This document shows, in pieces, positions 23,987 to 32,311 of a DNA stretch of 36,734 nucleotides. The DNA is from Candidatus Aphodousia faecigallinarum. GTDB taxonomy: Bacteria; Pseudomonadota; Gammaproteobacteria; Burkholderiales; Burkholderiaceae_F. The notes beneath the pieces were generated by a model. The model saw nothing but the letters and a program-made list of their open reading frames with translations. It was not told the origin of the DNA and ran no database searches. Positions within the stretch are counted from its first letter, which is position 1; every line of letters begins with the position of its first letter. Location of the stretch: the NCBI GenBank assembly GCA_018714755.1, contig DVMY01000046.1, positions 1 through 36,734 on the forward strand, read 5' to 3'. The position numbers and the translations under genes are program-made.

Positions 23987-25264
23987 ATGAAGATTCTCGT
24001 TGTTGGCAGCGGTGGTCGCGAACATGCTATCGCGTGGCGTTTGGCGCAGGACGCTCGAGTGGAAACCGTTTATGTGGCGCCGGGTAATGCCGGCACCGCC
24101 TTGACGAAAAAACTGATCAATGTGCCGGAATCCGATATTGCCCGCCTAGCGGATTTTGTTAAAACCAACGACATTCGCTTCACGGTCGTCGGTCCTGAAG
24201 CTCCTCTTGCCGCGGGTATTGTGGATCACTTCCGAGCTTGTGGTCTAAAAATTTTCGGTCCGACGAAAGCTGCGGCTCAACTGGAAAGCTCCAAGGACTT
24301 CGCCAAAGCTTTCATGAAGCGCCACGGCATACCAACCGCCGATTACGAAACCTTCACGGATGCGGCTGCCGCCCACGCTTACATTGATAAAAAAGGCGCT
24401 CCCATTGTCATCAAAGCTGATGGACTGGCTGCCGGCAAAGGCGTCATTGTCGCCATGGATTTAGCGCAAGCTCACGAAGCCGTCGATGACATGCTTGAAG
24501 GCAATGCGTTTGGAGCCGCAGGTGCCCGCGTCGTCATTGAGGACTTCTTAAAAGGTGAGGAAGCGAGTTTCATTGTCATGGTTGACGGTGAACATATTCT
24601 GCCCATGGCTTCCAGCCAAGATCATAAGCGGTTGCTCGACCATGACATGGGACCGAATACAGGTGGCATGGGGGCCTACTCCCCCGCTCCGATCGTCACC
24701 GATGCCATTCATGAACAAGTCATGCGTGAAATCATTCGACCGACCGTTGAAGGCATGGCCGCTGATGGTATTCCTTTCACGGGCTTTCTTTACGCCGGCT
24801 TAATGATTGATCGTGACGATCAAGGCAAAAGTGTTGTAAAGACTCTCGAATTTAATTGCCGCATGGGTGATCCGGAAACACAGCCCATCATGAGCCGTCT
24901 GTCTTCTTCTTTGGTTGACATGGTAGAGGCCGCTATCGAAGGAAGATTGGATACTGTGCAAGCCAAATGGGACGAGCGTGTGGCGCTCGGCGTTGTATGC
25001 GCGGCGCGCGGCTATCCGGAAAAACCGGAAAAAGGCGCTCAAATCACTATGTTGCCGGCCGAAAATGACTCGCTGCACGTTTTTCACGCCGGTACAAAGG
25101 CTCATGAAGGACAAACCGTTGTTTCCGGCGGCCGTGTTCTTTGTGTCGTTGGCTTGGGCGAAACGGTCAAGGATGCGGCTCAAAAGGCTTATGACGGCGT
25201 CAAAAAAGTTCGTTTTGATGGTATGCAATATCGCACCGATATCGGCTACCGAGCGATGAAATAA
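23987..25264 (+). CDS. purD: Phosphoribosylamine-glycine ligase
   Basis: Second step of de novo purine synthesis: joins glycine to 5-phosphoribosylamine with ATP. The 425-aa protein starts MKILVVGSGGREHAIAWRL, has an ATP-grasp domain with IKADGLAAGKGVIVA, EGEEASFIVMVDGEH-like segment, DMGPNTGGMGAYSPAPIV and LEFNCRMGDPETQPIM, and ends with the GARS C domain. Length is standard. ATG 23987 is chosen over the track's 23900 because CAGGAG lies 6 nt before it and the earlier start overlaps the yebC coding region. It ends in a terminator that lies directly before nadD. Confidence 0.97.
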   Translation: MKILVVGSGGREHAIAWRLAQDARVETVYVAPGNAGTALTKKLINVPESDIARLADFVKTNDIRFTVVGPEAPLAAGIVDHFRACGLKIFGPTKAAAQLESSKDFAKAFMKRHGIPTADYETFTDAAAAHAYIDKKGAPIVIKADGLAAGKGVIVAMDLAQAHEAVDDMLEGNAFGAAGARVVIEDFLKGEEASFIVMVDGEHILPMASSQDHKRLLDHDMGPNTGGMGAYSPAPIVTDAIHEQVMREIIRPTVEGMAADGIPFTGFLYAGLMIDRDDQGKSVVKTLEFNCRMGDPETQPIMSRLSSSLVDMVEAAIEGRLDTVQAKWDERVALGVVCAARGYPEKPEKGAQITMLPAENDSLHVFHAGTKAHEGQTVVSGGRVLCVVGLGETVKDAAQKAYDGVKKVRFDGMQYRTDIGYRAMK

Positions 25265-25275
25265 GTCGTTTTAAT

Positions 25276-25302
25276 GCGGGAAAGGCCACTTTCCCGCTTT
25301 TT
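25276..25302 (+). terminator. Terminator after purD, abutting the nadD start
   Basis: The 9-bp stem GCGGGAAAG / CTTTCCCGC with loop GCCA is followed by T5. The nadD ATG begins 4 nt later. Confidence 0.88.
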
Positions 25303-25306
25303 GTTT

Positions 25307-25915
25307 ATGCGTTTTGGATTTTTCGGCGGAACATTCAATCCCGTACATTTAGGGCATCTGACCTTAGCCAATGAGGCCATTGAATCTCTTCAACTGGATC
25401 ATCTTTGGTGGTTACCGGCCAATCCTTGGCAGAAAGACGCCGCCGATTTAATGCCGGTTGATGATCGACTTGAAATGCTCAAAAGAGCGATCGCTGATCA
25501 GACAAAAATGTCGATTGACACTCGTGAGCTGGATCGACACACATCCTCCTACTCCATTGACACGGTTAAAGAACTCGCACAACTTTATCCTAAAGACGAT
25601 CGCTTTTATCTGATCGGTTCTGATCAGTGGGAAAATTTTCATACATGGAAAAACTGGCGGGATATCTTTGATTACGTCACTATCGTTGTCTTTTCTAGAA
25701 ACGGGCAACACAATGTGCCTGCCACTGAGGTCTCTCGCTTTTTGTCGCAACATGCCATCGAAGTAAAAATGCTCACCATGCCCGCACTTGATATTGAATC
25801 AAGCCAAATCCGGAAAATGCTCGCTCAACAACCTTGCAATTACTCGCTTTTGAAAAACAAACTTCCATCAAACGTTCTTAATTACTTGCAAGCAAAAGAG
25901 CTAAGAAAAGATTGA
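25307..25915 (+). CDS. nadD: Nicotinate-nucleotide adenylyltransferase
   Basis: Makes nicotinate adenine dinucleotide from NaMN and ATP in NAD synthesis. The 202-aa protein has the nucleotidyltransferase motif GFFGGTFNPVHLGHL at residues 4-18, WWLPANPWQKD, IGSDQWENFHTWKNWRDIF and the C-terminal (I/S)SSxxIR motif as DIESSQIRKML. The track start at 25274 lies in the purD terminator stem; ATG 25307 fits homologues. No Shine-Dalgarno is visible because the U-tract directly precedes the start. It heads the conserved nadD-rsfS-rlmH-maf order. Confidence 0.95.
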   Translation: MRFGFFGGTFNPVHLGHLTLANEAIESLQLDHLWWLPANPWQKDAADLMPVDDRLEMLKRAIADQTKMSIDTRELDRHTSSYSIDTVKELAQLYPKDDRFYLIGSDQWENFHTWKNWRDIFDYVTIVVFSRNGQHNVPATEVSRFLSQHAIEVKMLTMPALDIESSQIRKMLAQQPCNYSLLKNKLPSNVLNYLQAKELRKD

Positions 25916-25956
25916 TACAATCTCTCCTATAAACCAAACAAATAAGAGATTAATTT

Positions 25957-26388
25957 ATGGATATTCGTAAACTGCAACGTGTGATTGTTGACGCCCTCGA
26001 AGACGTGAAAGCACAAGACATCGTTGTTTATAACACAAAGCATCTTACTTCCGAATTTGAGCGTGTCATTATTGCCACCGGTTCGTCAAATCGTCAAACG
26101 CGCGCCTTGGGCTATAACGTTAGCCATGAAGTCAAACAAGCCGGCGGTGAAGTCATTGGCATGGAAGGCACGGATACCGGCGAGTGGGTGCTTGTGGACT
26201 GCGGACAGGCTATCGTACACATTCTGCAGCCCGCCATGCGTGAGTACTACAACCTCGAAGAGGTTTGGGGCGGAAAAAAAGTCAATATCAAACTGAGTTC
26301 TGAAAAGGAAAAAGAACAAGAAAAGCAACCCGCTGCTCGCCGTCGTCATATCGTCCGCGGAAAAACCATTAAAATCGTGGAAGACTAG
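25957..26388 (+). CDS. rsfS: Ribosomal silencing factor RsfS
   Basis: Binds ribosomal protein uL14 and blocks subunit joining during starvation. The 143-aa product has the RsfS/Iojap core: ALEDVKAQDIVVYN, FERVIIATGSSNRQTRALGYNV, GTDTGEWVLVDCGQAIVHIL and REYYNLEEVWG. A basic C-terminal tail (about 113-143) is longer than in E. coli (105 aa) and rich in Lys, Glu and Arg. AAGAG precedes the ATG. It follows nadD after 41 nt, and a terminator-like hairpin separates it from rlmH. Confidence 0.95.
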   Translation: MDIRKLQRVIVDALEDVKAQDIVVYNTKHLTSEFERVIIATGSSNRQTRALGYNVSHEVKQAGGEVIGMEGTDTGEWVLVDCGQAIVHILQPAMREYYNLEEVWGGKKVNIKLSSEKEKEQEKQPAARRRHIVRGKTIKIVED

Positions 26389-26399
26389 TTCAAACACGG

Positions 26400-26422
26400 A
26401 GGCTGCTTAGGCAGCCTTTTTT
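26400..26422 (+). terminator. Terminator-like hairpin between rsfS and rlmH
   Basis: The 7-bp stem AGGCTGC / GCAGCCT with loop TTAG is followed by T6. The rlmH ATG is 7 nt past the T tract. Confidence 0.8.
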
Positions 26423-26429
26423 AAATTTT

Positions 26430-26897
26430 ATGAAAATCACCATTGTCGCCGTTGGTCTAAGACAGCCCGCCTGGGCTGACGCTGCTGTTGAAGACTATTT
26501 AGGACGCTTTCCAAAAGATTGGAGCGTGACTATCAAGGCCGTGAAGCCCGAGCAAAGAGCCGGGCAAAGCACGACCAATATCATGCGCATTGAAGCCGAG
26601 CGTATTCGGGCGGCCATTCCTCACAACAGTCTCATCATCGCCATGGATGAAAGGGGAAAAGACTTAACAACCATGGACTTTGCTAAAAAAATCCGTTCGT
26701 GGCGAGACTCCGGTGAATCCCTTTGCTTTGTCATTGGCGGCGCTGATGGCTTAGATTCTGAACTGAAAGCGCAAGCGCAAATGCTGCTGAGGCTTTCTTC
26801 CATGACACTGCCTCACGCCATGGCTCGAGTGATGCTCACCGAACAGATTTACCGCGCCTTCAGCATCCTCACCAATCATCCTTATCACCGAGCATAA
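26430..26897 (+). CDS. rlmH: 23S rRNA (pseudouridine1915-N3)-methyltransferase
   Basis: SPOUT-class methyltransferase that modifies helix 69 of 23S rRNA using SAM. The 155-aa length is typical. Signature segments are MKITIVAVG, LIIAMDERGKDLTTMDFAKKI, FVIGGADGL, LRLSSMTLPHAMARVMLTEQIYRAFSILTNHPYHR. The ATG lies 7 nt after a terminator U-tract and has no Shine-Dalgarno. It is followed almost directly by maf. Confidence 0.97.
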   Translation: MKITIVAVGLRQPAWADAAVEDYLGRFPKDWSVTIKAVKPEQRAGQSTTNIMRIEAERIRAAIPHNSLIIAMDERGKDLTTMDFAKKIRSWRDSGESLCFVIGGADGLDSELKAQAQMLLRLSSMTLPHAMARVMLTEQIYRAFSILTNHPYHRA

Positions 26898-26907
26898 AGT
26901 GCAAACG

Positions 26908-27549
26908 ATGAACTCCCCTCTTTCCCTTTATTTAGCGTCCAAAAGTCCTCGCCGCAGGGAAATTTTGCTGCAACTGGGTTTTTCTCCCATTGTTGTCGCC
27001 AGCAATGCTCACACGTTGCGTAATTTTCAAGGCGATGAGGTTCAACTCCCTGGGGAATCGCCCCAAGACTATGTCGTACGGATTGCGAAAGAAAAGGCGC
27101 TGATTGCTTTTGAAAAACTTAGGCGTGAAAACCAACCGGTTTTACCCCTTCTGTCAGCGGATACAACGGTCATTATCGATGACTTGATTTTGGGCAAGCC
27201 GGACGACGAATCACAGGCCAAGGCTTTCTTGCGGCGCCTATCGGGGCGATCGCATGAAGTTAGAACCGCTGTTTGCGTCGGAACAGAACCTGATAACCTG
27301 AAACTAGCTGTTAGCGTCTCCAAAGTTCGGTTTAAAACGCTCTCGGAAGATGAAATTTCCGCATACGTGCGTTTGGCCGAACCGTATGACAAAGCGGGAG
27401 GCTATGGCATTCAGGGATTGGCCGGCGCGTTTATTTGTGACATTCAGGGATCTTATAGTGGCATCATGGGATTACCCGTTTTTGAAACCTGTGAACTTTT
27501 AAAATCATTCGGACTTGATCTCTTTACCGGTGAAAGTCCGCTAAAATAA
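26908..27549 (+). CDS. maf: Maf-family nucleoside triphosphate pyrophosphatase
   Basis: Hydrolyses non-canonical or specific NTPs to NMP and PPi, in the cytoplasm. The 213-aa protein has the Maf N-terminal loop LYLASKSPRRREILLQLGF, LSADTTVIIDD, SGRSHEVRTAVCV and the C-terminal EPYDKAGGYGIQG...GSYSGIMGLPVFET. ATG 26908 is preferred to the track's GTG at 26899, three codons earlier; neither has a clear ribosome site and the choice is uncertain. It starts about 10 nt after rlmH. In many betaproteobacteria rng follows; here gmk follows. Confidence 0.93.
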   Translation: MNSPLSLYLASKSPRRREILLQLGFSPIVVASNAHTLRNFQGDEVQLPGESPQDYVVRIAKEKALIAFEKLRRENQPVLPLLSADTTVIIDDLILGKPDDESQAKAFLRRLSGRSHEVRTAVCVGTEPDNLKLAVSVSKVRFKTLSEDEISAYVRLAEPYDKAGGYGIQGLAGAFICDIQGSYSGIMGLPVFETCELLKSFGLDLFTGESPLK

Positions 27550-27571
27550 TCAGGTTGACTGGAGGCTATCC

Positions 27572-28204
27572 ATGTTAGATCAGAAAGCAGGTCGTTTATT
27601 TTTAGTTACCGCTCCCTCTGGAGCCGGCAAGTCGTCATTGGTAGCCGCTTTATTAAAAGCGGACCCCACTGTCCACTTGTCCATTTCCCACACCACACGC
27701 TCGCCTCGTCCCGGCGAAGTCAATGGCCGAGAATATCACTTTGTCTCCGTAGAGGAATTTGAACAACTAAAAGAAAACAACGCCTTCCTTGAGTGGGCGT
27801 ACGTTCATGGGAACTATTACGGAACCTCAAAACAATGGATCGCCGAAGAGCTTGAAAAGGGGCATGACGTCTTGCTCGAGATTGACTGGCAAGGCGCTTT
27901 GCAAGTTAAACGCTTATTCCCTGACGTGGTCGGCGTATTCATCCTTCCGCCCTCGGTCGAAGCGCTTCGTGCCCGGCTTAACAAACGCGGCACGGACTCC
28001 GATGAGGTTATCGCGCGACGTTTGGCGGGAGCCGGCGCTGAAATGGTTCACGCGGGAGAATTTGACTACGTTATAATTAACGATGATTTTGATCGCGCAA
28101 CAGGTGATTTGATTGCCATTGTCCGCGCATCTCGCTTGAGCTTTAAAACTCAGGCGATTCGTGAACGCGAAACGTTCAAACATTTAGGTATTCCGCTTTT
28201 GTAA
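27572..28204 (+). CDS. gmk: Guanylate kinase
   Basis: Phosphorylates GMP to GDP with ATP. The 210-aa protein has the P-loop APSGAGKSSL (about residues 14-23), the GMP-binding SISHTTRSPRPGEVNGREYHFVS, LEIDWQGALQVK and RRLAGAGAEM lid region. GGAGG lies 6 nt before the ATG, an excellent site. It opens the conserved gmk-rpoZ-spoT cluster, joining nucleotide supply with stringent control. Its stop codon lies next to a hairpin that reaches into the rpoZ leader. Confidence 0.97.
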   Translation: MLDQKAGRLFLVTAPSGAGKSSLVAALLKADPTVHLSISHTTRSPRPGEVNGREYHFVSVEEFEQLKENNAFLEWAYVHGNYYGTSKQWIAEELEKGHDVLLEIDWQGALQVKRLFPDVVGVFILPPSVEALRARLNKRGTDSDEVIARRLAGAGAEMVHAGEFDYVIINDDFDRATGDLIAIVRASRLSFKTQAIRERETFKHLGIPLL

Positions 28205-28232
28205 CATAAAGCGGAGTGCGTGTTGTTTTTTT
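28192..28232 (+). terminator. Hairpin at the gmk stop codon followed by a U-run
   Basis: TCCGCTTT (28192-28199, in the last gmk codons) pairs perfectly with AAAGCGGA (28208-28215), with the stop codon in the loop region. A T7 run follows about 10 nt later, too far for a textbook terminator. It may give partial termination or processing between gmk and rpoZ. Confidence 0.45.
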
Positions 28233-28252
28233 CCTTTTTAGAATGAATCAAT

Positions 28253-28456
28253 ATGGCTCGTGTAACTGTTGAAGATTGCTTGAAAAAAATTCACAATCGT
28301 TTTGAATTAGTCTTAGCCGCCGCTCAGCGCGCCCGCCAATTGTCCTCCGGCGCGGTTGCTCGAGTGGACGCTAAGGACAAACCCACCGTCTTGGCGCTCA
28401 GAGAGATCGCCGCCGGTGAGATCACCAGGGACGAAATGTTCAAGCGCATTTCTTAA
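28253..28456 (+). CDS. rpoZ: DNA-directed RNA polymerase omega subunit
   Basis: A 67-aa protein, [33 protein letters not shown], the standard RpoZ N-terminus, followed by [15 protein letters not shown]. It helps assemble RNA polymerase through the beta-prime subunit and contributes to ppGpp site 1 in proteobacteria. The length is typical for betaproteobacteria. No clear Shine-Dalgarno is present; a T-rich leader precedes the start. A terminator follows before spoT. Confidence 0.96.
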   Translation: MARVTVEDCLKKIHNRFELVLAAAQRARQLSSGAVARVDAKDKPTVLALREIAAGEITRDEMFKRIS

Positions 28457-28467
28457 TGCGACTGGAG

Positions 28468-28505
28468 AAAGCGAAGGGAAAGCCGCGGCTGAACTTCGCT
28501 TTTTT
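28468..28505 (+). terminator. Terminator after rpoZ
   Basis: AAAGCGAAG pairs with CTTCGCTTT around an inner small hairpin AGCC/GGCT; T6 follows. Confidence 0.85.
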
Positions 28506-28583
28506 GTTTTCTAAACTTCTGCTTGCCGCGCATCAATAGTTCAACCTATTGCGGGCAGAGGCGAGTTAACCAAGAGGTGCTGC

Positions 28584-30851
28584 ATGGTACCCAAATACTT
28601 ACAAACTGGTTCAACCGATATTCTCGCCTCGATTCGTCAGTCCATTCTTAAGGGCGAATCGAAACCTGCGCAACCGCCTGCAATAAAAGAAGACCAAACC
28701 GAACTTCCGCTTATGACAGCTCCCAAAAAAGCTGGCATAGCAACTGCGGCCTCTTTAATAGAAATTTGCTCAAAATATATGAGCAATTCTGATATCGAAA
28801 AAATTAAAGAAGCCTACCGATACGCCGATGACGCCCATTTGGGACAGTTTAGAAAATCCGGCGAGCCCTATATCACCCACCCCATTTCGGTGGCCTGCAT
28901 TTTGGCCGAATGGCACTTAGACTGCGCGGCCATTCAAGCCGGTTTGATGCATGATGTGCTTGAAGATACCGGCCATACGAAAAACGAAATGGCTAAAAAA
29001 TTCGGCACAGTGACCGCTGAAATTGTCGATGGTGTCTCAAAACTCGATAAACTCAAGTTTTCCTCCAATGAAATCGCTCAGGCCGAAAGCTTCAAGAAAA
29101 TGCTTTTAGCGATGAGCAAAGACGTTCGAGTTATCCTAGTAAAACTAGCTGACCGATTGCATAACTTGAGGACGCTGGGTGTGATGCGTCCCGAAAAGCG
29201 CCGCCGCATCGCCAAAGAGACGTTGGACATTTATGTTCCCATGGCTCACCATTTGGGCATCAATCACGCCTTCAGAGAACTGCAGGAGTTGTGTCTTCAA
29301 AACTACTACCCAAGACGCTATGAAGTTCTCTACAAGGAATTGATCGCCGCTCGGAAAAATCGCCGTCCGGCGCTTGAAGAAATCTTAAACGACACCAAAC
29401 GCATGTTGGAGCGAGCCAACATTAAGGGACGAGTACTGGGACGCGAAAAAACCTGCTACGGCATTTACAACCAAATGCGGATAAAAAAATTGTCCTTCTC
29501 GGAAGTTTTCGACATTTACGGCTTTCGGGTCATTGTGACAACGCGTGAAGATTGCTATCGAACACTGGGCGCTTTGCACATGATGTACAAGCCCGTTCAA
29601 TCTCGTTTCAAAGATTTTATCGCCATCCCTAAAAGCAACGGTTATCAGGGGTTGCACACGACCGTCATAGGCCCACAGGGCACTCCCGTAGAATTTCAGA
29701 TTCGTACGGAAAAGATGAATGACATTGCCGAACAAGGCATTCTCACTCACTGGCTCAACCGTGGCAGCGAAAGCGATATTCAAACTCTGACTCACGCCTG
29801 GCTGCAGTCACTTTTGGACTTGCAACAAAAGTCATCCGACACGAGCGAATTTTACGAAAACATCAAAGCCGATCTCTTCCCCGACCGCATCTACGTATTC
29901 ACGCCAAAAGGCAAAATTATTTCGCTTCCCCAAGACTGCACACCGATCGATTTTGCTTACCAAATTCACTCCGATGTGGGCAATCATGTCCGCGAGTGTC
30001 GAATCAATGGTCAAGTGAGTGACATTGACACAAAACTAGCCAATGGAGACATGGTTGAAATAGCGACCAGTTCGCTCTCTCACCCGGATCCTCGCTGGCT
30101 GGGATTTGTCAAAAGCGGAAAAGCGCGCGCCGAAGTTCGTCAATACCTGCGATCATTGGACTTTGACAGCGCCGTGCAAATTGGCCGAAAAGTGCTCGAA
30201 GAAGAAGCCCAAAAAGCTCATTTTTCACTTGACGATGTTTCCGATGACATTTGGAACGTCGTCACTAAAGAACACGATGTGGATTCTCGGGCGTCCCTTT
30301 ACTCGTTAGTCGGTTCAGGAAAGGCTAGTTTTGTTGTGGTGTTGCACCGCTTGCAGTCTTTGGTGGATGAGGAAAAAGAGCCTGACAATGAAGCCGGAGA
30401 CATCGAAGTGGTTGTGGGAGGAAAACGCCACCCCGCACAAATCGCTCACTGCTGTCACCCGGTTTGGGGTGATGACATCTGCGTGTTTGAGCGCGCGGGC
30501 CATGGCATTACCGTGCACCGTTCGACCTGCGTTCATGCGCAACAAGGACGAAACAATAACGCGGACCGTTGGGAAAACGCCGTTTGGGCAGATAACAACA
30601 ACCATCACTTCACGGTCCCCATTGATATCAAAGTCAACGATATCCGCCCGGCTATTTTACAAGCCACTCAAGCAGTGGCTCAAGAGGGATCTTCCATTGT
30701 CGGCATGAACATTCCGGACGATCTTAATGATCCGGAGCTTCAATTGCTTATACAGGTCGATAACCGTATTCAACTGATGCGAGTGATGCGAAGCCTAAGA
30801 CAAGTTCCTAATGTTAAGGACGTTAAGCGCCGCTTTGAATCATCGTTTTAG
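28584..30851 (+). CDS. spoT: Bifunctional (p)ppGpp synthetase/hydrolase SpoT (RelA/SpoT family)
   Basis: Controls the stringent response by making and degrading (p)ppGpp. The 755-aa protein has an HD hydrolase domain (YITHP at 96-100; HDVLEDTG from 123), a synthetase domain with YGIYNQMRIKKLSFSEVFDIYGFRVIV and RFKDFIAIPKSNGYQGLHTTVIGP, a TGS domain (RIYVFTPKGKIISLPQDCTPIDFAYQIHSDVG), a conserved-cysteine region CCHPVWGDDI, and a C-terminal ACT domain. An N-terminal extension of about 55 residues precedes the HD domain. AGAGG lies 6 nt before the ATG. Both catalytic domains look intact, so it is probably truly bifunctional. Confidence 0.97.
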   Translation: MVPKYLQTGSTDILASIRQSILKGESKPAQPPAIKEDQTELPLMTAPKKAGIATAASLIEICSKYMSNSDIEKIKEAYRYADDAHLGQFRKSGEPYITHPISVACILAEWHLDCAAIQAGLMHDVLEDTGHTKNEMAKKFGTVTAEIVDGVSKLDKLKFSSNEIAQAESFKKMLLAMSKDVRVILVKLADRLHNLRTLGVMRPEKRRRIAKETLDIYVPMAHHLGINHAFRELQELCLQNYYPRRYEVLYKELIAARKNRRPALEEILNDTKRMLERANIKGRVLGREKTCYGIYNQMRIKKLSFSEVFDIYGFRVIVTTREDCYRTLGALHMMYKPVQSRFKDFIAIPKSNGYQGLHTTVIGPQGTPVEFQIRTEKMNDIAEQGILTHWLNRGSESDIQTLTHAWLQSLLDLQQKSSDTSEFYENIKADLFPDRIYVFTPKGKIISLPQDCTPIDFAYQIHSDVGNHVRECRINGQVSDIDTKLANGDMVEIATSSLSHPDPRWLGFVKSGKARAEVRQYLRSLDFDSAVQIGRKVLEEEAQKAHFSLDDVSDDIWNVVTKEHDVDSRASLYSLVGSGKASFVVVLHRLQSLVDEEKEPDNEAGDIEVVVGGKRHPAQIAHCCHPVWGDDICVFERAGHGITVHRSTCVHAQQGRNNNADRWENAVWADNNNHHFTVPIDIKVNDIRPAILQATQAVAQEGSSIVGMNIPDDLNDPELQLLIQVDNRIQLMRVMRSLRQVPNVKDVKRRFESSF

Positions 30852-30876
30852 ACTAAAATGGTCTCTGTGTCCTGAA

Positions 30877-30910
30877 GCGCCCGCACCTCACAGGTCCGGG
30901 CGCGTTCTTT
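30877..30910 (+). terminator. Terminator after spoT
   Basis: The stem GCGCCCG / CGGGCGC is extended by ACCT / AGGT with one mismatch pair and loop CAC; GTTCTTTT follows. The next gene's ATG is only 11 nt beyond. Confidence 0.8.
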
Positions 30911-30921
30911 TAGGTTAGGCT

Positions 30922-32256
30922 ATGAGTAATCGTTCTACTTGGGGTTCCCGTCTAGGTTTCGTTTTGGCTAGCGCCGGCGCGGCGGTTGGGTTGGGAGCCA
31001 TCTGGAAATTTCCTTATCTGGTTGGATCAAACGGCGGATCGGCATTTCTTTTCCCGTTTATTGTGCTCACCTTCACAATTGGACTGGTGCTGCTGATTGC
31101 TGAGTTGACCGTCGGACGCGCGGGCGCGGGTTGCATCGTGACCGCGTTTAGAAAACTTGGCGGCAAGCATTGGGGATGGGCCGGTTACCTTGGCGTGGTT
31201 ACAGGTTTTTTAATTCTGAGTTTTTACTCCGCTATCGGCGGCTGGACAATCGCCTACTTTGTCAACGCCTGCTTAGGCTCTGGCCTTGTTTCTGATCAGG
31301 CGGCCCTGGGTGCGCACTTTGCCTCCATTTCAGGCGATCCCGTTTTAGCTATCGGCTATCAAGCGCTCTTTCTAATCATTACTGCCTGGGTTGTCGCTTA
31401 CGGCGTGAGTAGCGGCATTGAGCGCCTGTCCAAAGTTCTCATGCCTCTTTTGTTTGTTCTGATGCTCATTATCATCGTTCGCTCGCTTTTCTTACCGGGC
31501 GCTTTTGAAGGTATTGAGTATCTCTTTAAGTGGAACCCTGAGGCTTTCACATTTGATGCGCTCTTGTCCACAATGGGCTTTACGTTTTTTTCTTTGTGCC
31601 TGGGCAGCGGCTGCATGCTCACATACGGAAGCTATCTTGACAGCAAAGTGGATCTTATCGGCTCTTCAGCTTGGATAGCCTTTTTGACCATTGTCAGTTC
31701 ACTTCTGGGCGCTTTGATGGTGATGCCTTCTGTTTTCGCTTTTGGATTGGATCCAAGCGCCGGCCCCGGTCTAACGTTTGTCACCATGCCGGCCATCTTT
31801 GCTCAAATGCCTTTAGGCAGCCTTTTTGCCATCTCGTTTTATGCCTGTCTTTTGGTCGCCGCTATCACCAGCTCCGTTTCCATGCTGGAAATTGACGTGG
31901 CGTTTTTGCATGACGAGTGGAAGTGGTCCCGTCCCAAAGCGGTTGTGGTGACTACTTTCGCCCTTATGTTTGTCGGCGCCTTCAGCGCCTTGTCATTTGG
32001 CCCTCTAGCGGACGATAAATGGCTTGGGAAAACATTCTTTGACTGGATTGATTACCTCACGAGCAACATCAGCCTGCCCATCGGCGGCTTAATGATTGCC
32101 GTACTCTCTAGCTGGGTGGCCTGGCCTCAAATTAAACCGTTTATCTCCGGCGACAAATCTCATCTACACTCTGAGAGTACTTATTCCGTGCTGCGCTGGA
32201 GCATCGCCATTTTTGCCCCGATTTTAGTGCTGACCGTTTTGATTTCCGGACTCTAA
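30922..32256 (+). CDS. Sodium-dependent NSS-family (LeuT/Tyt1-like) amino-acid transporter
   Basis: A 444-aa polytopic inner-membrane symporter of the neurotransmitter:sodium symporter family, which in bacteria takes up hydrophobic or aromatic amino acids with Na+. The N-terminus WGSRLGFVLASAGAAVGLGAIWKFPYLVGSNGGSAFLFPF contains the unwound TM1 that binds Na+ and substrate. LSFYSAIGGWTIAYF matches the TM3 region, and TFFSLCLGSGCMLTYGSYL the TM6 region. About 11 helices are visible, as in Tyt1-like members. TTAGG is a modest ribosome site. Substrate is not predictable. It converges with a CapA-like gene. Confidence 0.94.
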   Translation: MSNRSTWGSRLGFVLASAGAAVGLGAIWKFPYLVGSNGGSAFLFPFIVLTFTIGLVLLIAELTVGRAGAGCIVTAFRKLGGKHWGWAGYLGVVTGFLILSFYSAIGGWTIAYFVNACLGSGLVSDQAALGAHFASISGDPVLAIGYQALFLIITAWVVAYGVSSGIERLSKVLMPLLFVLMLIIIVRSLFLPGAFEGIEYLFKWNPEAFTFDALLSTMGFTFFSLCLGSGCMLTYGSYLDSKVDLIGSSAWIAFLTIVSSLLGALMVMPSVFAFGLDPSAGPGLTFVTMPAIFAQMPLGSLFAISFYACLLVAAITSSVSMLEIDVAFLHDEWKWSRPKAVVVTTFALMFVGAFSALSFGPLADDKWLGKTFFDWIDYLTSNISLPIGGLMIAVLSSWVAWPQIKPFISGDKSHLHSESTYSVLRWSIAIFAPILVLTVLISGL

Positions 32257-32258
32257 AA

Positions 32259-32292
32259 ACAATTAGCCGGCAAACTCTCGCCGGCTAATTGT
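32259..32292. terminator. Bidirectional terminator between the NSS and CapA-like genes
   Basis: A perfect 13-bp stem ACAATTAGCCGGC / GCCGGCTAATTGT with an 8-nt loop. A T5 run follows on the minus strand, so it is stronger for the CapA-like gene than for the plus strand. Confidence 0.88.
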
Positions 32293-32311
32293 TCATGTCC
32301 TCTTCGTTGAA

